A stretch of 64,000 nt of DNA from Qipengyuania pacifica (GCF_019857205.1 NZ_JAHWXO010000002.1:248001-312000), one strand, 5' to 3'; numbered from the stretch's first letter, positions 1 to 8,377 are shown. Numbers and translations are program-made. The notes: generated by a model not told the origin, from the letters alone.

Positions 1-1
1 T

Positions 2-373
2 TACGGCAGCGCGCGTGTGAATTCAGGGAATGGACAGGTCGATGTGACGGTGTTCGCCTATCAATTCGCCAATGATCGGGCTTACCATTTCCTCGCCATC
101 ACCCCGGCTGGCGGGACTTCAAGCTTCAACGAAATGTTCGGATCGATGCGGCGTATCGACGCGCAGGCAGCAGCCAATGTGATCCCGCGTGTGATCGACG
201 TGGTAACCGTCGGCAGCGGAGATACGATCAATTCGCTGGCTAGCCGGATGGCCTATAGCGACAATCAGGTAGAACGGTTCCGTGTCCTCAACGGGCTGAC
301 GTCAAACGAGGGAATCAGCGCAGGGCAGAAGGTCAAGCTGGTGGTCCGTGGGCGCGGATTGCCAGTTCCATAG
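2..373 (+). CDS. C-terminal part of a probable M48-family metallopeptidase (5' end outside window)
   Basis: The gene enters the window already open in the phase that starts at base 2 and ends at TAG 371-373, so only about 123 C-terminal residues are visible. They comprise a beta-rich segment (FAYQFANDRAYHFLA) and a LysM-like end (VGSGDTINSLASRM ... NGLTSNEGISAGQKVKLV). From family knowledge, this tail is typical of periplasmic M48 proteases of Sphingomonadales that carry a C-terminal LysM-like module. The HExxH catalytic motif would lie upstream, outside the window, so the assignment is an inference. A bidirectional terminator follows directly. Confidence 0.55.
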   Translation, partial: YGSARVNSGNGQVDVTVFAYQFANDRAYHFLAITPAGGTSSFNEMFGSMRRIDAQAAANVIPRVIDVVTVGSGDTINSLASRMAYSDNQVERFRVLNGLTSNEGISAGQKVKLVVRGRGLPVP

Positions 374-383
374 TCGAGTGAAT

Positions 384-421
384 AAAAGGGGCGACGGACC
401 GAAGTCCGCCGCCCTTCTTTC
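384..421. terminator. Bidirectional intrinsic terminator
   Basis: The arms CGGAC (395-399) and GTCCG (404-408) close a CGAA tetraloop. After one A/C mismatch they extend with GGGCG/CGCCC and A/T pairs. T-rich DNA follows on both strands (TTCTTTCTT on plus, CTTTTATT on minus). It lies between the convergent protease and Flp pilin genes and probably serves both. Confidence 0.8.
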
Positions 422-422
422 T

Positions 423-611
423 TCATGCTCCGGCAGCTGGAGCCGGCGTGCCAGTCATAGAGCTCGAAACCTTGGTGAACGTCGTGCTGAGGTTCGTGCC
501 GAGGCTGCTCATGGCAGTGATTGCAGCAACTGCGATAAGTGCAGCGATCAGGCCGTATTCGATTGCGGTTGCGCCTTCTTCATTGCGGCGCAGCTTGCGG
601 AAAAACTTCAT
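423..611 (-). CDS. Flp-type (type IVb) pilin
   Basis: This is a 62-residue Flp/Fap-family pilin, the structural subunit of tad-type adhesive pili. A short basic leader (MKFFRKLRR) is followed by the prepilin cleavage context G13-ATAIEYGL. Glu and Tyr sit at +5 and +6 of the mature protein, then comes a hydrophobic helix (IAALIAVAAITAM). AGGAG lies just upstream of the ATG. A tad prepilin peptidase and assembly ATPase would be needed and are not in the window. A second Flp-like gene follows upstream on the same strand (733-912). Confidence 0.9.
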   Translation of the reverse strand: MKFFRKLRRNEEGATAIEYGLIAALIAVAAITAMSSLGTNLSTTFTKVSSSMTGTPAPAAGA

Positions 612-732
612 GTGTCGTCTCCTGGTTCAGTCTTCGTACCCGGCTCGTTCCGAAATCATGGTGCGAGCAACTTGCTTCTTGCACGGCAGTGGTTGAAAAA
701 ATCCTAACTGCACGAGCATCTTTTCGCTCTCA

Positions 733-912
733 TCAAACCCCGGTCGAAGCGAGAATGGTGTCACTGATCAAGTTCCACATTCCGATGACTTCTTGCCCGA
801 AAGTCTGCACTGCCCCGACCATGGCGAGGAAGATAAGAGCGAGGATCAGCCCATATTCGACTGCAGTGGCACCTCGCGTGTCGCGTCCCAGATCTTTAAG
901 GAATTCGACCAT
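733..912 (-). CDS. Second Flp-type pilin
   Basis: A 59-residue type IVb pilin starting at ATG 912-910 (MVEFLKDLGR). The leader ends DTRG, then ATAVEYGLILALIFL carries the conserved Glu+5/Tyr+6 pair and a hydrophobic helix. The frame stays open upstream to 1350, but that extension lies opposite the Nudix gene and has no family features, so it is not used. The protein differs clearly from its neighbour at 423-611, so the pair may be major and minor pilins or a pilin and pseudopilin (inference). No clear terminator is seen in the 121-bp gap between the two. Confidence 0.85.
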   Translation of the reverse strand: MVEFLKDLGRDTRGATAVEYGLILALIFLAMVGAVQTFGQEVIGMWNLISDTILASTGV

Positions 913-954
913 TACCAGATGCCCCCATCCGTCACTTGTCCAAGCTGACCGCTC

Positions 955-1419
955 GTGATTACTTTTGGTCAGGTTAAAAAAGGGTTGAAGGCAGCACCGA
1001 CTTTGGAAAAAATCCCGACATGGATCTGCGTGGCCGCATTGGCGCTGCGGGACGATAGAGGGCGCTGGCTCATGCATCGTCGGCCTCTCCATAAACATCA
1101 TGGCGGCCTGTGGGAGTTTCCTGGCGGCAAGGTGGAGCCCGGCGAACGCCCGCGTGAGGCTCTCGTCAGGGAAATACAGGAAGAGCTGGGACTGTCGCTT
1201 GTGCCGCACGCCGCTCAGCCTGTCGCATTCGCCGAAGAGGATGACACGGGCAGCGCGAAGCCGATTGTCATAATGCTTTACAGTTCGGCTTGGGACGGCA
1301 GTCCGGTCGCGGCTCTCGAAGGCGGCGAAATTGCCTGGTTCAGGCCGCACGAGATCGATTTGCTGCCAAAACCCCCACTCGATATCGAACTATCTCGAAG
1401 GTTGTTCGAAAAAGGGTGA
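955..1419 (+). CDS. Nudix hydrolase, MutT/8-oxo-dGTP diphosphatase type
   Basis: The roughly 154-residue product carries a complete Nudix box (GGKVEPGERPREALVREIQEELG split over residues about 59-81), matching Gx5Ex7REUxEExGU. It would hydrolyse nucleoside diphosphate-X substrates. The N-terminal strand (CVAALALRDDRGRWLMHRRP) and the FRPHEIDLLP end resemble MutT, which removes 8-oxo-dGTP from the nucleotide pool. The start is uncertain: GTG 955 gives 20-odd residues before the fold, and TTG 985 or TTG 1003 would give a more usual length. There is no ATG in frame near the fold. tRNA-Arg follows on the same strand. Confidence 0.85.
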   Translation: MITFGQVKKGLKAAPTLEKIPTWICVAALALRDDRGRWLMHRRPLHKHHGGLWEFPGGKVEPGERPREALVREIQEELGLSLVPHAAQPVAFAEEDDTGSAKPIVIMLYSSAWDGSPVAALEGGEIAWFRPHEIDLLPKPPLDIELSRRLFEKG

Positions 1420-1469
1420 TTTAGGGATTGCCAAGACTCTGGAGCCTGCCTATGTGGCGCCCTCCAAGC

Positions 1470-1546
1470 GCGCCCGTAGCTCAGCTGGATAGAGCACCAG
1501 ACTACGAATCTGGGGGTCAGAGGTTCGAATCCTTTCGGGCGCGCCA
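1470..1546 (+). tRNA. tRNA-Arg (anticodon ACG)
   Basis: A 77-nt cloverleaf with acceptor arms GCGCCCG (1470-1476) and CGGGCGC (1536-1542), discriminator G and an encoded CCA (1544-1546). The D-arm is GCTCAGCTGGATAGAGC, the anticodon loop reads CTACGAA (anticodon ACG), and the T-arm contains GGTTCGAATCC. The wobble A is normally deaminated to inosine to read CGU/CGC/CGA codons. A strong terminator follows 7 bp later. No integrase or repeated 3' end is seen here, unlike tRNA-Asn. Confidence 0.97.
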
Positions 1547-1552
1547 ATTTCC

Positions 1553-1584
1553 AAAAGCCCGCCTCCTTATCGAGGCGGGCTTTT
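1553..1584 (+). terminator. Intrinsic terminator after tRNA-Arg
   Basis: Perfect 9-bp stem GCCCGCCTC (1557-1565) / GAGGCGGGC (1572-1580), loop CTTATC, flanked by AAAA and TTTT. It works in either direction and also sits just past the stop of the convergent zincin gene (1595). Confidence 0.9.
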
Positions 1585-1594
1585 CGATTCCCGG

Positions 1595-1990
1595 CTAGTC
1601 GGCCTGGTCTTCGAGCCGGTGCATGTCTTCGTCGCTGAAGCCGAAATGGTGGCCCGCCTCGTGCACGACGACATGGCGAACGAGGTCTTCCATCCTCACC
1701 CCCGTCGCACGCCATTCCGCGATCAACGGTTCGCGAAAGAGCCATATGCGCGGCGGCATCCTCCCGCTTTCCCAGATCGATCGGTCGGGCAGGGGCTCAC
1801 CCTGGTACAGTCCGGACAGTTGCCAGTGATCGTCGAGATCCACGGATTCAAGCTGTTCGGGCGTCGCAAAGTCCTCGACCTCGAGAACGACGTCGCTCAG
1901 CTGACTGCGAAACTCTGCGGGAAGTCCGGCAAAGGCCGCCTCCGCCATGATCTGCATCTGCTCTCTGGAAGGGGCCGGTCGGTCATGCAT
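1595..1990 (-). CDS. Small zincin-like metallopeptidase (PF06262-type)
   Basis: The 131-residue protein carries an extended zinc-protease motif, HEAGHHFGFSD, near residues 110-120 (HExxHxxGxxD), preceded by the helix EDLVRHVVV. This matches the small minimal-metallopeptidase family found widely in alphaproteobacteria, whose physiological substrate is unknown. No signal peptide is seen, so it is probably cytoplasmic. It is transcribed toward tRNA-Arg and away from the hemerythrin gene. Proteolytic activity has not been shown for most members. Confidence 0.85.
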   Translation of the reverse strand: MHDRPAPSREQMQIMAEAAFAGLPAEFRSQLSDVVLEVEDFATPEQLESVDLDDHWQLSGLYQGEPLPDRSIWESGRMPPRIWLFREPLIAEWRATGVRMEDLVRHVVVHEAGHHFGFSDEDMHRLEDQAD

Positions 1991-2032
1991 GGTGATATGG
2001 ATATGATTGCGCCGCAGGATCGGTTCAAGGCA

Positions 2033-2058
2033 GGAACCGCACTGCGTGTGACCTGTTC
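2033..2058 (+). promoter_or_regulatory. Possible EcfG-type (general stress response) promoter
   Basis: GGAAC at 2033-2037, a 16-nt spacer and TGTTC at 2054-2058 resemble the alphaproteobacterial EcfG consensus (GGAAC, 16-17 nt, CGTT) with one mismatch in the -10 element. It is 24 bp upstream of the hemerythrin ATG and would drive hemerythrin-PLD-folE. This is inferred from motif and position only. Confidence 0.35.
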
Positions 2059-2081
2059 AGGTTTCGAAGGAGATTGATTTC

Positions 2082-2573
2082 ATGGCTACCGCCACCGAGA
2101 TTTTCGAACGACTGAAGCAGGATCACGACAAGCATAGGGAACTTCTCGACAAGCTGCTCGAGACGAGCGGCGACAGCGATGATCGTGAAACGCTGTTCGA
2201 GGAGCTGACCAAGGAACTCAAATCCCATGCCGCCGCCGAAGAGCAGGCCTTATATTCGACGATGCTCAGAAAGCCGCCGACAACGGACGAAACCCGTCAT
2301 TCGGTTGCCGAACATCACGAAATCGAGGAAGCGCTGAACGATCTCGCCGCGACCGACATGTCGTCGGGCGGCTGGCTGACGAAATTCAAGACGTTCGATC
2401 ATGACTATCGCCATCACATCGATGAAGAGGAAGAAGATCATTTCCCGGATTTTGCGAAATATCTCGACGATAAGGATATGGAGCACATGGAACGGGTCTT
2501 CGAGCGTCGTAAGAAAGAAGAGAAGGCAGAAGCCGAGGTGACTCCTGAGAAGAAGGAAGACGCCAAGGAATAG
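2082..2573 (+). CDS. Hemerythrin HHE domain protein
   Basis: The 163-residue protein has the ligand spacing of hemerythrin HHE domains: HDKHRELLDKL (about residues 15-25), SHAAAEEQALYSTM (48-61), HSVAEHHEIEEAL (73-85) and HDYRHHIDEEEEDHFP (109-124). Such proteins bind a di-iron centre and are linked to oxygen, NO or redox sensing or to iron handling. The C-terminal tail is highly charged (KKEEKAEAEVTPEKKEDAKE) and probably flexible. AAGGAG precedes the ATG. A phospholipase D-like gene follows after 15 bp, suggesting cotranscription. Confidence 0.88.
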   Translation: MATATEIFERLKQDHDKHRELLDKLLETSGDSDDRETLFEELTKELKSHAAAEEQALYSTMLRKPPTTDETRHSVAEHHEIEEALNDLAATDMSSGGWLTKFKTFDHDYRHHIDEEEEDHFPDFAKYLDDKDMEHMERVFERRKKEEKAEAEVTPEKKEDAKE

Positions 2574-2588
2574 GGGGATAGGGGGGTT

Positions 2589-4130
2589 GTGAGCAAAAAC
2601 GAAGAACCGGATCCGAGCCGTATCTCGCGGCTCGATCCTTCGGTCGAACCGGGCGTCTGGCGCTACGCCAAGGCATCTCGCGCCAGCGTCATCATCGATG
2701 CGGCGGATTATTTCGCTTTCATGCAGGAAGCCATGCTCGGCTCGCGCCGTCGCATCCTTCTCATCGGATGGGATTTCGATACCCGCATTCATCTCGAACG
2801 CGGGCGCCGGTGGTGGCAGCGCACCTGGAAGCGCGGTTATCCTTCAAGGCTCGGCAGTTTCATTGCCTGGCTCGCGCGGCACCGTAAACAGCTCGACATA
2901 CGTCTGCTGAAGTGGAGCGTCGGCGCCTTGTCCACTATCGGTCGGGCCTCGATGTGGTGGGATCTCGCTCGCTGGGTTCGCCACCGGCAAATCAGTTTCA
3001 AGTTCGATACGGCGCACCCGATCGGCTGCACCCATCATCAGAAGATCGCGGTTCTGGACAACAAGGTCGCCGTGTGCGGCGGTATCGACATGACCGACAA
3101 GCGCTGGGACACGCGCGACCACAAGGAACACGATCCGCGGCGCAAGACTCCTCGCGGAACCGATTACGGCCCGTGGCACGATGTCAGCATGATGATGGAG
3201 GGCGATGTTGCCAAGGCTTTGGCCGATCTCGGCGGTGACCGCTGGATATGCGCCGGGGGCAATCAGTTGCCGGACGTCGAGGATGGGCCGGGCAATCCCT
3301 GGCCAAATGCCCTGACCGCGCAGTTCGAAGATGTCGAAATCGGCATCGCCCGAACCCGCGCCGCCTATCGCGACTGGGATAAGGTCGATGAGATCGCGCA
3401 GCTCTATCTCAAGCATATCGCGGGCGCCAAACGGTTCATCTACGCCGAAAGCCAGTATTTCGCTTCACGCGTGATCGCCGAAGCGATCATCGAGCGGCTG
3501 CAGGAAGACGATCCGCCGGAAATCGTGATCGTGCATCCGCGTCATGCCGATGGCTGGCTGGAACAGCAGGCCATGGACCATGCCCGCGCCGAGCTTGTCA
3601 GATCGATCGAGGAGGCCGACATGAAGGGCCGCTTCTCGCTCTGGTCACCCTTTAGCGGCGAAACGCCAATCTATGTTCATGCAAAACTGATGGTCATCGA
3701 CGACCAGATCCTGCGAATCGGATCGGCCAATCTGAACAATCGCTCGATGGGGCTCGATAGCGAATGCGATGTATTCATCGATTCAACCCGTCCCGGCAAC
3801 GAACATGCCGCCGATAATATTGCCGCCCTGCGCTATTCCCTCTTGGCCGAGCACTGCGGCCTGGAAGAAGCCGACATGCCCGAACTGCTCAGCCGGCACG
3901 GATCGATGATCGGGCTGATCGAAGATTCCCAAGGTAGCAAGGGGCGCACTTTGGAGCGTTATCGCCCGCCCGACCTCAACGATGTCGAAGAAACGCTGGC
4001 CCGCAGCGCCTTGCTCGATCCTGAAGACCCGGACCACATGTTCGAGCCATTTGCAAAGGGCGGTCTTTTCCGCAAGGGGAGCAGGCTTTCGCGGTTTCGC
4101 GATAAGATCAGGAGGTACAGGGGAAAGTGA
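2589..4130 (+). CDS. Phospholipase D-like / cardiolipin synthase-type protein
   Basis: A 513-residue protein of the PLD superfamily with two HKD half-sites: HHQKIAVLD (about residues 150-158) followed by GGIDMTD, and HAKLMVIDD (about 361-369) followed by GSANLNNRS. Two intact sites predict an active phosphodiesterase or transphosphatidylase acting on phospholipids through a phosphohistidine intermediate. No N-terminal membrane segments typical of classical cardiolipin synthase are seen, so it resembles soluble PLD-type enzymes. GTG start; its TGA overlaps the GTG of folE, so the two are translationally coupled. The substrate is not determined by sequence. Confidence 0.85.
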   Translation: MSKNEEPDPSRISRLDPSVEPGVWRYAKASRASVIIDAADYFAFMQEAMLGSRRRILLIGWDFDTRIHLERGRRWWQRTWKRGYPSRLGSFIAWLARHRKQLDIRLLKWSVGALSTIGRASMWWDLARWVRHRQISFKFDTAHPIGCTHHQKIAVLDNKVAVCGGIDMTDKRWDTRDHKEHDPRRKTPRGTDYGPWHDVSMMMEGDVAKALADLGGDRWICAGGNQLPDVEDGPGNPWPNALTAQFEDVEIGIARTRAAYRDWDKVDEIAQLYLKHIAGAKRFIYAESQYFASRVIAEAIIERLQEDDPPEIVIVHPRHADGWLEQQAMDHARAELVRSIEEADMKGRFSLWSPFSGETPIYVHAKLMVIDDQILRIGSANLNNRSMGLDSECDVFIDSTRPGNEHAADNIAALRYSLLAEHCGLEEADMPELLSRHGSMIGLIEDSQGSKGRTLERYRPPDLNDVEETLARSALLDPEDPDHMFEPFAKGGLFRKGSRLSRFRDKIRRYRGK

Positions 4131-4738
4131 GTAGCCTAGTTGGACCCGACGAGGACGATCCGCGCGCAAAGCCGCCGGTGCCCCAGCATGTCCAGGATGC
4201 CATCCGCACTCTTATCGAGTGGACCGGAGACGATCCCTCTCGCGAAGGCCTGCTCGATACACCCAAGCGTGTGGCGAGGGCATGGAAAGAATATTGCGTT
4301 GGCTACGAAGAAGACCCGGCGCAGCACCTTGGCCGCGTGTTCGAGGAAGTGGGCGGTTACAACGAAATCGTCCTGCTAAAGGACATTCCGTTCCAATCCC
4401 ACTGCGAACATCACATGGCCCCGATCATCGGCAAGGCCGCCATTGCGTATCTGCCCAATGATCGGGTGGTCGGCATTTCGAAGCTCGCGCGTGTCCTTCA
4501 CGGTTTTGCGCGCCGGCTTCAGGTTCAGGAACGCCTCACGGCCGAAGTCGCGGACTGCATCTGGGATAATCTTCAGCCTCAGGGCGTCGCCGTGGTCATC
4601 GACGCACAGCACAGCTGCATGACCGCACGCGGAGTCCGCACGCCTGGTGTAGGCATGGTCACCAGCCGCATGATGGGCACTTTCCTGGATGACCACCGCA
4701 GCCGCGAAGAAGTGCTCAAGCTCATGGGGTATGGGTAG
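4127..4738 (+). CDS. folE: GTP cyclohydrolase I
   Basis: The 203-residue enzyme converts GTP to 7,8-dihydroneopterin triphosphate, the first step of tetrahydrofolate synthesis. Zinc ligands are visible in SHCEHHMAPIIGKAAIAY and in HSCMTARGVRTPG. Other family blocks are DDPSREGLLDTPKRVARAWKE, SKLARVLHGFARRLQVQE and LTAEVADCIW. Its GTG start overlaps the TGA of the PLD gene by four bases. The length is normal for FolE1. It ends convergent with a methyltransferase gene, with no strong terminator in the 77-bp gap. Confidence 0.96.
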   Translation: MSSLVGPDEDDPRAKPPVPQHVQDAIRTLIEWTGDDPSREGLLDTPKRVARAWKEYCVGYEEDPAQHLGRVFEEVGGYNEIVLLKDIPFQSHCEHHMAPIIGKAAIAYLPNDRVVGISKLARVLHGFARRLQVQERLTAEVADCIWDNLQPQGVAVVIDAQHSCMTARGVRTPGVGMVTSRMMGTFLDDHRSREEVLKLMGYG

Positions 4739-4815
4739 CGATTGGCAGGCGGCCCCTTACCGCTAGGCGTCTTTAAACTTGCCGATCGCATGGATGTCCG
4801 GTCGACGCCGGTGAT

Positions 4816-5598
4816 CTATTCGGCTTCTGCGATGACCAGACGCAAGGGACCCTCATAAAAGGGTCGGCTCCGCCAGTGTCCGTATTGCTTATCCCACTGA
4901 CCATTCGCCAGATCTTGCGACAACCTGTCGACGAACTGCTGGACGAGGGATTGTGGCACGAGGCTCCAACTTGAACATGCGAGCCGGGCACCTTCTTCTA
5001 GGAAAGCTTCCGGTCGGCCGTAATAAGCTTCGTTGAACCCGTCGGCGCATTCCAGCGGGATAGGTACCGGCTCCACCGTAACGGTCCCGCCAAGAGCCGC
5101 CTCGATGCGCTTTAGCGGAGGGAAACGGCGTGCTTCGATCTCGCGGACCTGTGGGATGTAGTCGCTTAGCCAGTAATCCATCATCATTGCAGGATCGCAC
5201 ACCAAAAGGACGACCGGACCCCGAGTGACCCGGCGCATTTCCGCAAGACCTTTTTCCAGATTGGACCACTGATGCACTGTCACGGACGCCATTGACGCAT
5301 CGAAGCTGTCGTCTTCAAACGGGAGGCTCTCTGCCACCGCGTCGATGGCAACTGCCAGATGGGACGGCCTCTGAGCCCTCATGGCTGCCGACGGTTCTAC
5401 TGCCGTTACAAGGCAATCCGTCGGCTCGTAGGAACCGGCGCCTGCGCCGACATTCAATACCGTCTGCGCATCGCCAAGGGCACGGCGTATCTGCAATGCA
5501 ATTGCGGGCTCGGGCCGACGGTAGTGACTGTAAGTCCGCCCGATCCGGCCGTAGTCGACATCGCCCGCACTGCCATCTGATAGTCTTGCCTGGCTCAT
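4816..5598 (-). CDS. Class I SAM-dependent methyltransferase
   Basis: A 260-residue protein with the SAM-binding motif VLNVGAGAGSYEP (about residues 42-54), the acidic post-I region VTAVEPSAAM and the motif-III-like stretch SFDASMASVTVHQW. This is the UbiE/type-11 methyltransferase fold; the substrate cannot be read from sequence. The start at ATG 5598 (MSQARLSD) is chosen because GGGAGAGG lies just upstream, although the frame is open further. It is divergent from the HTH gene at 5734. Confidence 0.8.
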   Translation of the reverse strand: MSQARLSDGSAGDVDYGRIGRTYSHYRRPEPAIALQIRRALGDAQTVLNVGAGAGSYEPTDCLVTAVEPSAAMRAQRPSHLAVAIDAVAESLPFEDDSFDASMASVTVHQWSNLEKGLAEMRRVTRGPVVLLVCDPAMMMDYWLSDYIPQVREIEARRFPPLKRIEAALGGTVTVEPVPIPLECADGFNEAYYGRPEAFLEEGARLACSSWSLVPQSLVQQFVDRLSQDLANGQWDKQYGHWRSRPFYEGPLRLVIAEAE

Positions 5599-5733
5599 GA
5601 CCTCTCCCGTTCTTCCGCTGCGACTTGTAAAAGCTCTCCTGAAATTAATGAAGACAGCAGGTGACAGCGCCGATGATGGTTCCTCGTTTGAAACGACTTT
5701 CCTACAGGATCGATATCTGCTCCAGACTGGCAG

Positions 5734-6234
5734 ATGTCCAAACGACCTGCCCATAAAGCCCGCCGTCGACCGCCATTCTTCCATCCCGCCATGCCAAGGA
5801 CTCGCACCGACGGCTGGAGCGTTTCGCGCCAATGCGAATTCCTGGCGCAGCTATATGTCGCTGGTTCGGTCGGCATTGCGGCACGGCGCGTGCGAATGAC
5901 ACGGGCTTCCGCCTATCGGCTCCGCGATCGGGCTGATGGCGCTGGGTTCGCCTTTGCCTGGGACCATGTGCTCACGCCGCCAGGCACGGGGCACACAGCC
6001 CGCCGGGAACCGGATTGGCGGAAGGTTACAAATGAGGAGCTGATCTGCCGCGCGGAAGAGGGGCTGGTCCAGCCGGTCGTCTATCGCGGAGCAATGGTCG
6101 GTATTCGCTGGAAACCCGACATTTCCGCGGCGTTGCGACTGATGCGGAGGTCGGCGGGGGCGCCAATACGCAAAAGGGCGAGACCACCGGTCCCGCCCTT
6201 CCACGAGTTTTTAAAACAGCCCCGGTCGGTGTAA
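5734..6234 (+). CDS. HTH-containing hypothetical protein
   Basis: A 166-residue basic protein not assignable to a named family. Residues about 30-60 (QCEFLAQLYVAGSV ... RRVRMTRASAYRLR) look like a helix-turn-helix of the kind used to recognise DNA, followed by DGAGFAFAWDHVL. The C-terminus (KRARPPVPPFHEFLKQ) overlaps a strong hairpin that probably ends the convergent peroxiredoxin transcript. Similar small proteins are, to my recollection, scattered through Sphingomonadales. A regulatory role is possible but not shown. Divergent from the methyltransferase, with 135 bp between the starts. Confidence 0.6.
   Translation: MSKRPAHKARRRPPFFHPAMPRTRTDGWSVSRQCEFLAQLYVAGSVGIAARRVRMTRASAYRLRDRADGAGFAFAWDHVLTPPGTGHTARREPDWRKVTNEELICRAEEGLVQPVVYRGAMVGIRWKPDISAALRLMRRSAGAPIRKRARPPVPPFHEFLKQPRSV
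6170..6200 (-). terminator. Intrinsic terminator for peroxiredoxin, inside the 3' end of the convergent gene
   Basis: Arms AAGGGCG-A-GACC (6174-6185) and GGTC-C-CGCCCTT (6189-6200) close on ACC, with a single A/C mismatch. On the minus strand the hairpin is followed by TTTTG. It lies about 55 bp past the peroxiredoxin stop and within the last codons of the HTH gene. Confidence 0.65.
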
Positions 6235-6254
6235 ACCGGATGCCGTCGATGGAC

Positions 6255-6734
6255 CTAGAGTTGGCCGAGCATATGTTCGGCGCTCGAAACCGAGAAGTCG
6301 CCGGGTTGTTCGACATTGAGCTGCGTCACGACGCCGTCGTCGACGACCATCGAATAGCGCTGCCCGCGTTTGCCCAGGCCGAAGCCGGAACCGTCCATGG
6401 TCAGTCCGACCGCTTCGGCGAAATCGCCATTGCCGTCGGCCAGCATGGTGATGTCGTTCGAACCGGAAGCATTGTTCCATGCGCCCATGACGAAGGCATC
6501 GTTGACCGCTGTCGCAACGATTTCATCGACGCCCTTCGACTTCAGCTCGTCGGCCTTTTCGACATAGCCCGGCAGATGGCGCGCCGAGCAAGTTGGCGTG
6601 AATGCTCCGGGGACCGAGAAGAGGGCGACTTTCTTGCCCTTGAAATACTCAGCCGCATTGACCTGTTCAGGGCCGTTCTCGGTCGCTTTGACCAGGGTTA
6701 CATCGGGCAGTTTGTCGCCCACCGAAATCGTCAT
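6255..6734 (-). CDS. Peroxiredoxin (Prx5 / AhpE-like, redoxin family)
   Basis: This 159-residue thiol peroxidase reduces hydroperoxides. The peroxidatic site is VPGAFTPTCS (Cys49), which fits the PxxxTxxC pattern. Family blocks NDAFVMGAWN and GLGKRGQRYSMVVDDG follow. There is no obvious resolving Cys within the visible protein, so a 1-Cys mechanism using glutathione/glutaredoxin or thioredoxin is likely. Start ATG 6734 (MTISVGDKLPDVTL); the open frame upstream has no family similarity. Divergent from ahcY. Confidence 0.92.
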   Translation of the reverse strand: MTISVGDKLPDVTLVKATENGPEQVNAAEYFKGKKVALFSVPGAFTPTCSARHLPGYVEKADELKSKGVDEIVATAVNDAFVMGAWNNASGSNDITMLADGNGDFAEAVGLTMDGSGFGLGKRGQRYSMVVDDGVVTQLNVEQPGDFSVSSAEHMLGQL

Positions 6735-6938
6735 GTTGGAAACTCCGTCTGTCCCATCCTTGGCGCGAGGTAGGACTGTGGCCCGTGCGGCGCAAGTTCT
6801 GCCGTATAGTAAATCGGGCCTGCGCTGCGACGGGGGGCGCAGCATTGCCCTCGCGGCGGCAAGTGGCTAGGGGCGGGGCCAACAGAACGACCGGGATTTT
6901 TCTTTGCGGTCGCCAATTTCAAAGCCGAGGATTTTTTC

Positions 6939-8345
6939 GTGACCGATTTTACCGATTACGTCGTCAAGGACATTGCACTGGCCGAATATGGCCGCGCCGA
7001 AATCGCCATTGCCGAAACCGAAATGCCGGGGCTTATGGCCCTGCGCGAAGAATATGCGCAAAAGCCGCTCAAGGGCGCGCGCATCACCGGCTCGCTGCAC
7101 ATGACCATCCAGACGGCCGTCCTGATCGAAACGCTCGTGGCGCTGGGCGCAGATGTGCGCTGGGCGACCTGCAACATCTATTCGACGCAGGATCACGCTG
7201 CCGCGGCAATTGCCGCACAGGACATTCCGGTTTTCGCGATCAAGGGTGAAAGCCTGGCGGATTACTGGGACTATGTCGGCAAGATCTTCGATTGGTCCAC
7301 CGATGAAGACCAGGATCAGACTGCCAACATCATCCTCGACGATGGCGGCGATGCGACAATGTTCGCGCTGTGGGGTGCCCGCATCGAGGCAGGCGAGGAA
7401 CTTCCCGAGCCGCAGAACGCCGAAGAAATCGAATTCCAGCGCGCGCTCAAAGCCTTCGTTGCTGCCAAGCCTGGCTACCTGACCAATTCGGTTAAGAACA
7501 TCGTCGGCGTGTCGGAAGAAACGACCACGGGCGTTCACCGTCTCTATCACCTTGCCAAGCAGGGCAAGCTGCCGTTCCCGGCCATCAATGTGAACGACAG
7601 CGTGACCAAGTCGAAGTTCGACAATCTCTACGGCTGCCGCGAATCGCTGGTCGATGCGATCCGCCGCGCTACCGACGTGATGTTGTCGGGCAAGGTTGCC
7701 TGCGTTGCTGGCTTCGGCGATGTCGGCAAGGGCTCGGCCCAGTCCCTCCGCAATGGCGGTGCGCGTGTCCTCGTTACCGAAATCGATCCGATCTGCGCAC
7801 TGCAGGCCGCGATGGACGGTTTCGAAGTCGTCACGATGGAAGAAGCGGTGAAGGTCGCCGACATCTTCTGCACGGCGACAGGCAACGAGCATGTGATCAC
7901 TGCCGAACACATGAAGGCGATGAAGAACATGGCAATCGTGTGCAACATCGGCCACTTCGATAGCGAGATCCAGATTTCGGCGCTCGACAATTACGAGTGG
8001 AACGAACTCAAGCCTGGCACCGATCTCGTGAAGTTCCCCGACGGCAAGGAAATCATCGTCCTTGGCAAGGGTCGCCTCGTGAACCTCGCTTGCGCGACTG
8101 GCCACCCGAGCTTCGTGATGAGCTTCAGCTTCACCAATCAGACGCTGGCCCAGATCGAATTGTGGACCAAGGGCGAAGACTACAAGAACGACGTCTATGT
8201 GCTGCCCAAGCACCTCGACGAAAAGGTCGCCGCGCTTCACCTCGACAAGCTCGGTGTGAAGCTCACCCAGCTCAGCCAGAAGCAGGCGGATTACATCGGC
8301 GTCCCGGTCGAAGGGCCGTTCAAGCCGGAACATTACCGCTACTGA
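6939..8345 (+). CDS. ahcY: Adenosylhomocysteinase (SAH hydrolase)
   Basis: The 468-residue enzyme reversibly splits S-adenosylhomocysteine into adenosine and homocysteine, removing the product inhibitor of methyltransferases. Visible blocks are [13 protein letters not shown], the substrate/catalytic region [21 protein letters not shown], the NAD-binding [14 protein letters not shown] and the signature C-terminus KPEHYRY. Length is normal for the bacterial enzyme with the insert. GTG start with GAGG nine bases upstream. A large GC-rich hairpin separates it from the DivL-like gene. No riboswitch could be supported upstream. Confidence 0.98.
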   Translation: MTDFTDYVVKDIALAEYGRAEIAIAETEMPGLMALREEYAQKPLKGARITGSLHMTIQTAVLIETLVALGADVRWATCNIYSTQDHAAAAIAAQDIPVFAIKGESLADYWDYVGKIFDWSTDEDQDQTANIILDDGGDATMFALWGARIEAGEELPEPQNAEEIEFQRALKAFVAAKPGYLTNSVKNIVGVSEETTTGVHRLYHLAKQGKLPFPAINVNDSVTKSKFDNLYGCRESLVDAIRRATDVMLSGKVACVAGFGDVGKGSAQSLRNGGARVLVTEIDPICALQAAMDGFEVVTMEEAVKVADIFCTATGNEHVITAEHMKAMKNMAIVCNIGHFDSEIQISALDNYEWNELKPGTDLVKFPDGKEIIVLGKGRLVNLACATGHPSFVMSFSFTNQTLAQIELWTKGEDYKNDVYVLPKHLDEKVAALHLDKLGVKLTQLSQKQADYIGVPVEGPFKPEHYRY

Positions 8346-8377
8346 TTGTCGCAACTGGCGGAAATACCGTCGCATGA

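Noticed and set aside
733-1350. 205-residue minus-strand frame containing the second Flp pilin
   Set aside because: Only the last 59 residues have family features; the rest is antisense to the Nudix gene and is explained by high GC.
1470-1584. tRNA-Arg as a second integration site
   Set aside because: No integrase nearby and no repeated 3' end was noticed in the window.
6735-6938. Possible SAH riboswitch upstream of ahcY
   Set aside because: A GCGCTGC segment and a short hairpin (CTGCGC/GCGCAG, 6820-6842) occur, but the remaining conserved SAH-riboswitch segments and pseudoknot partner are not seen.
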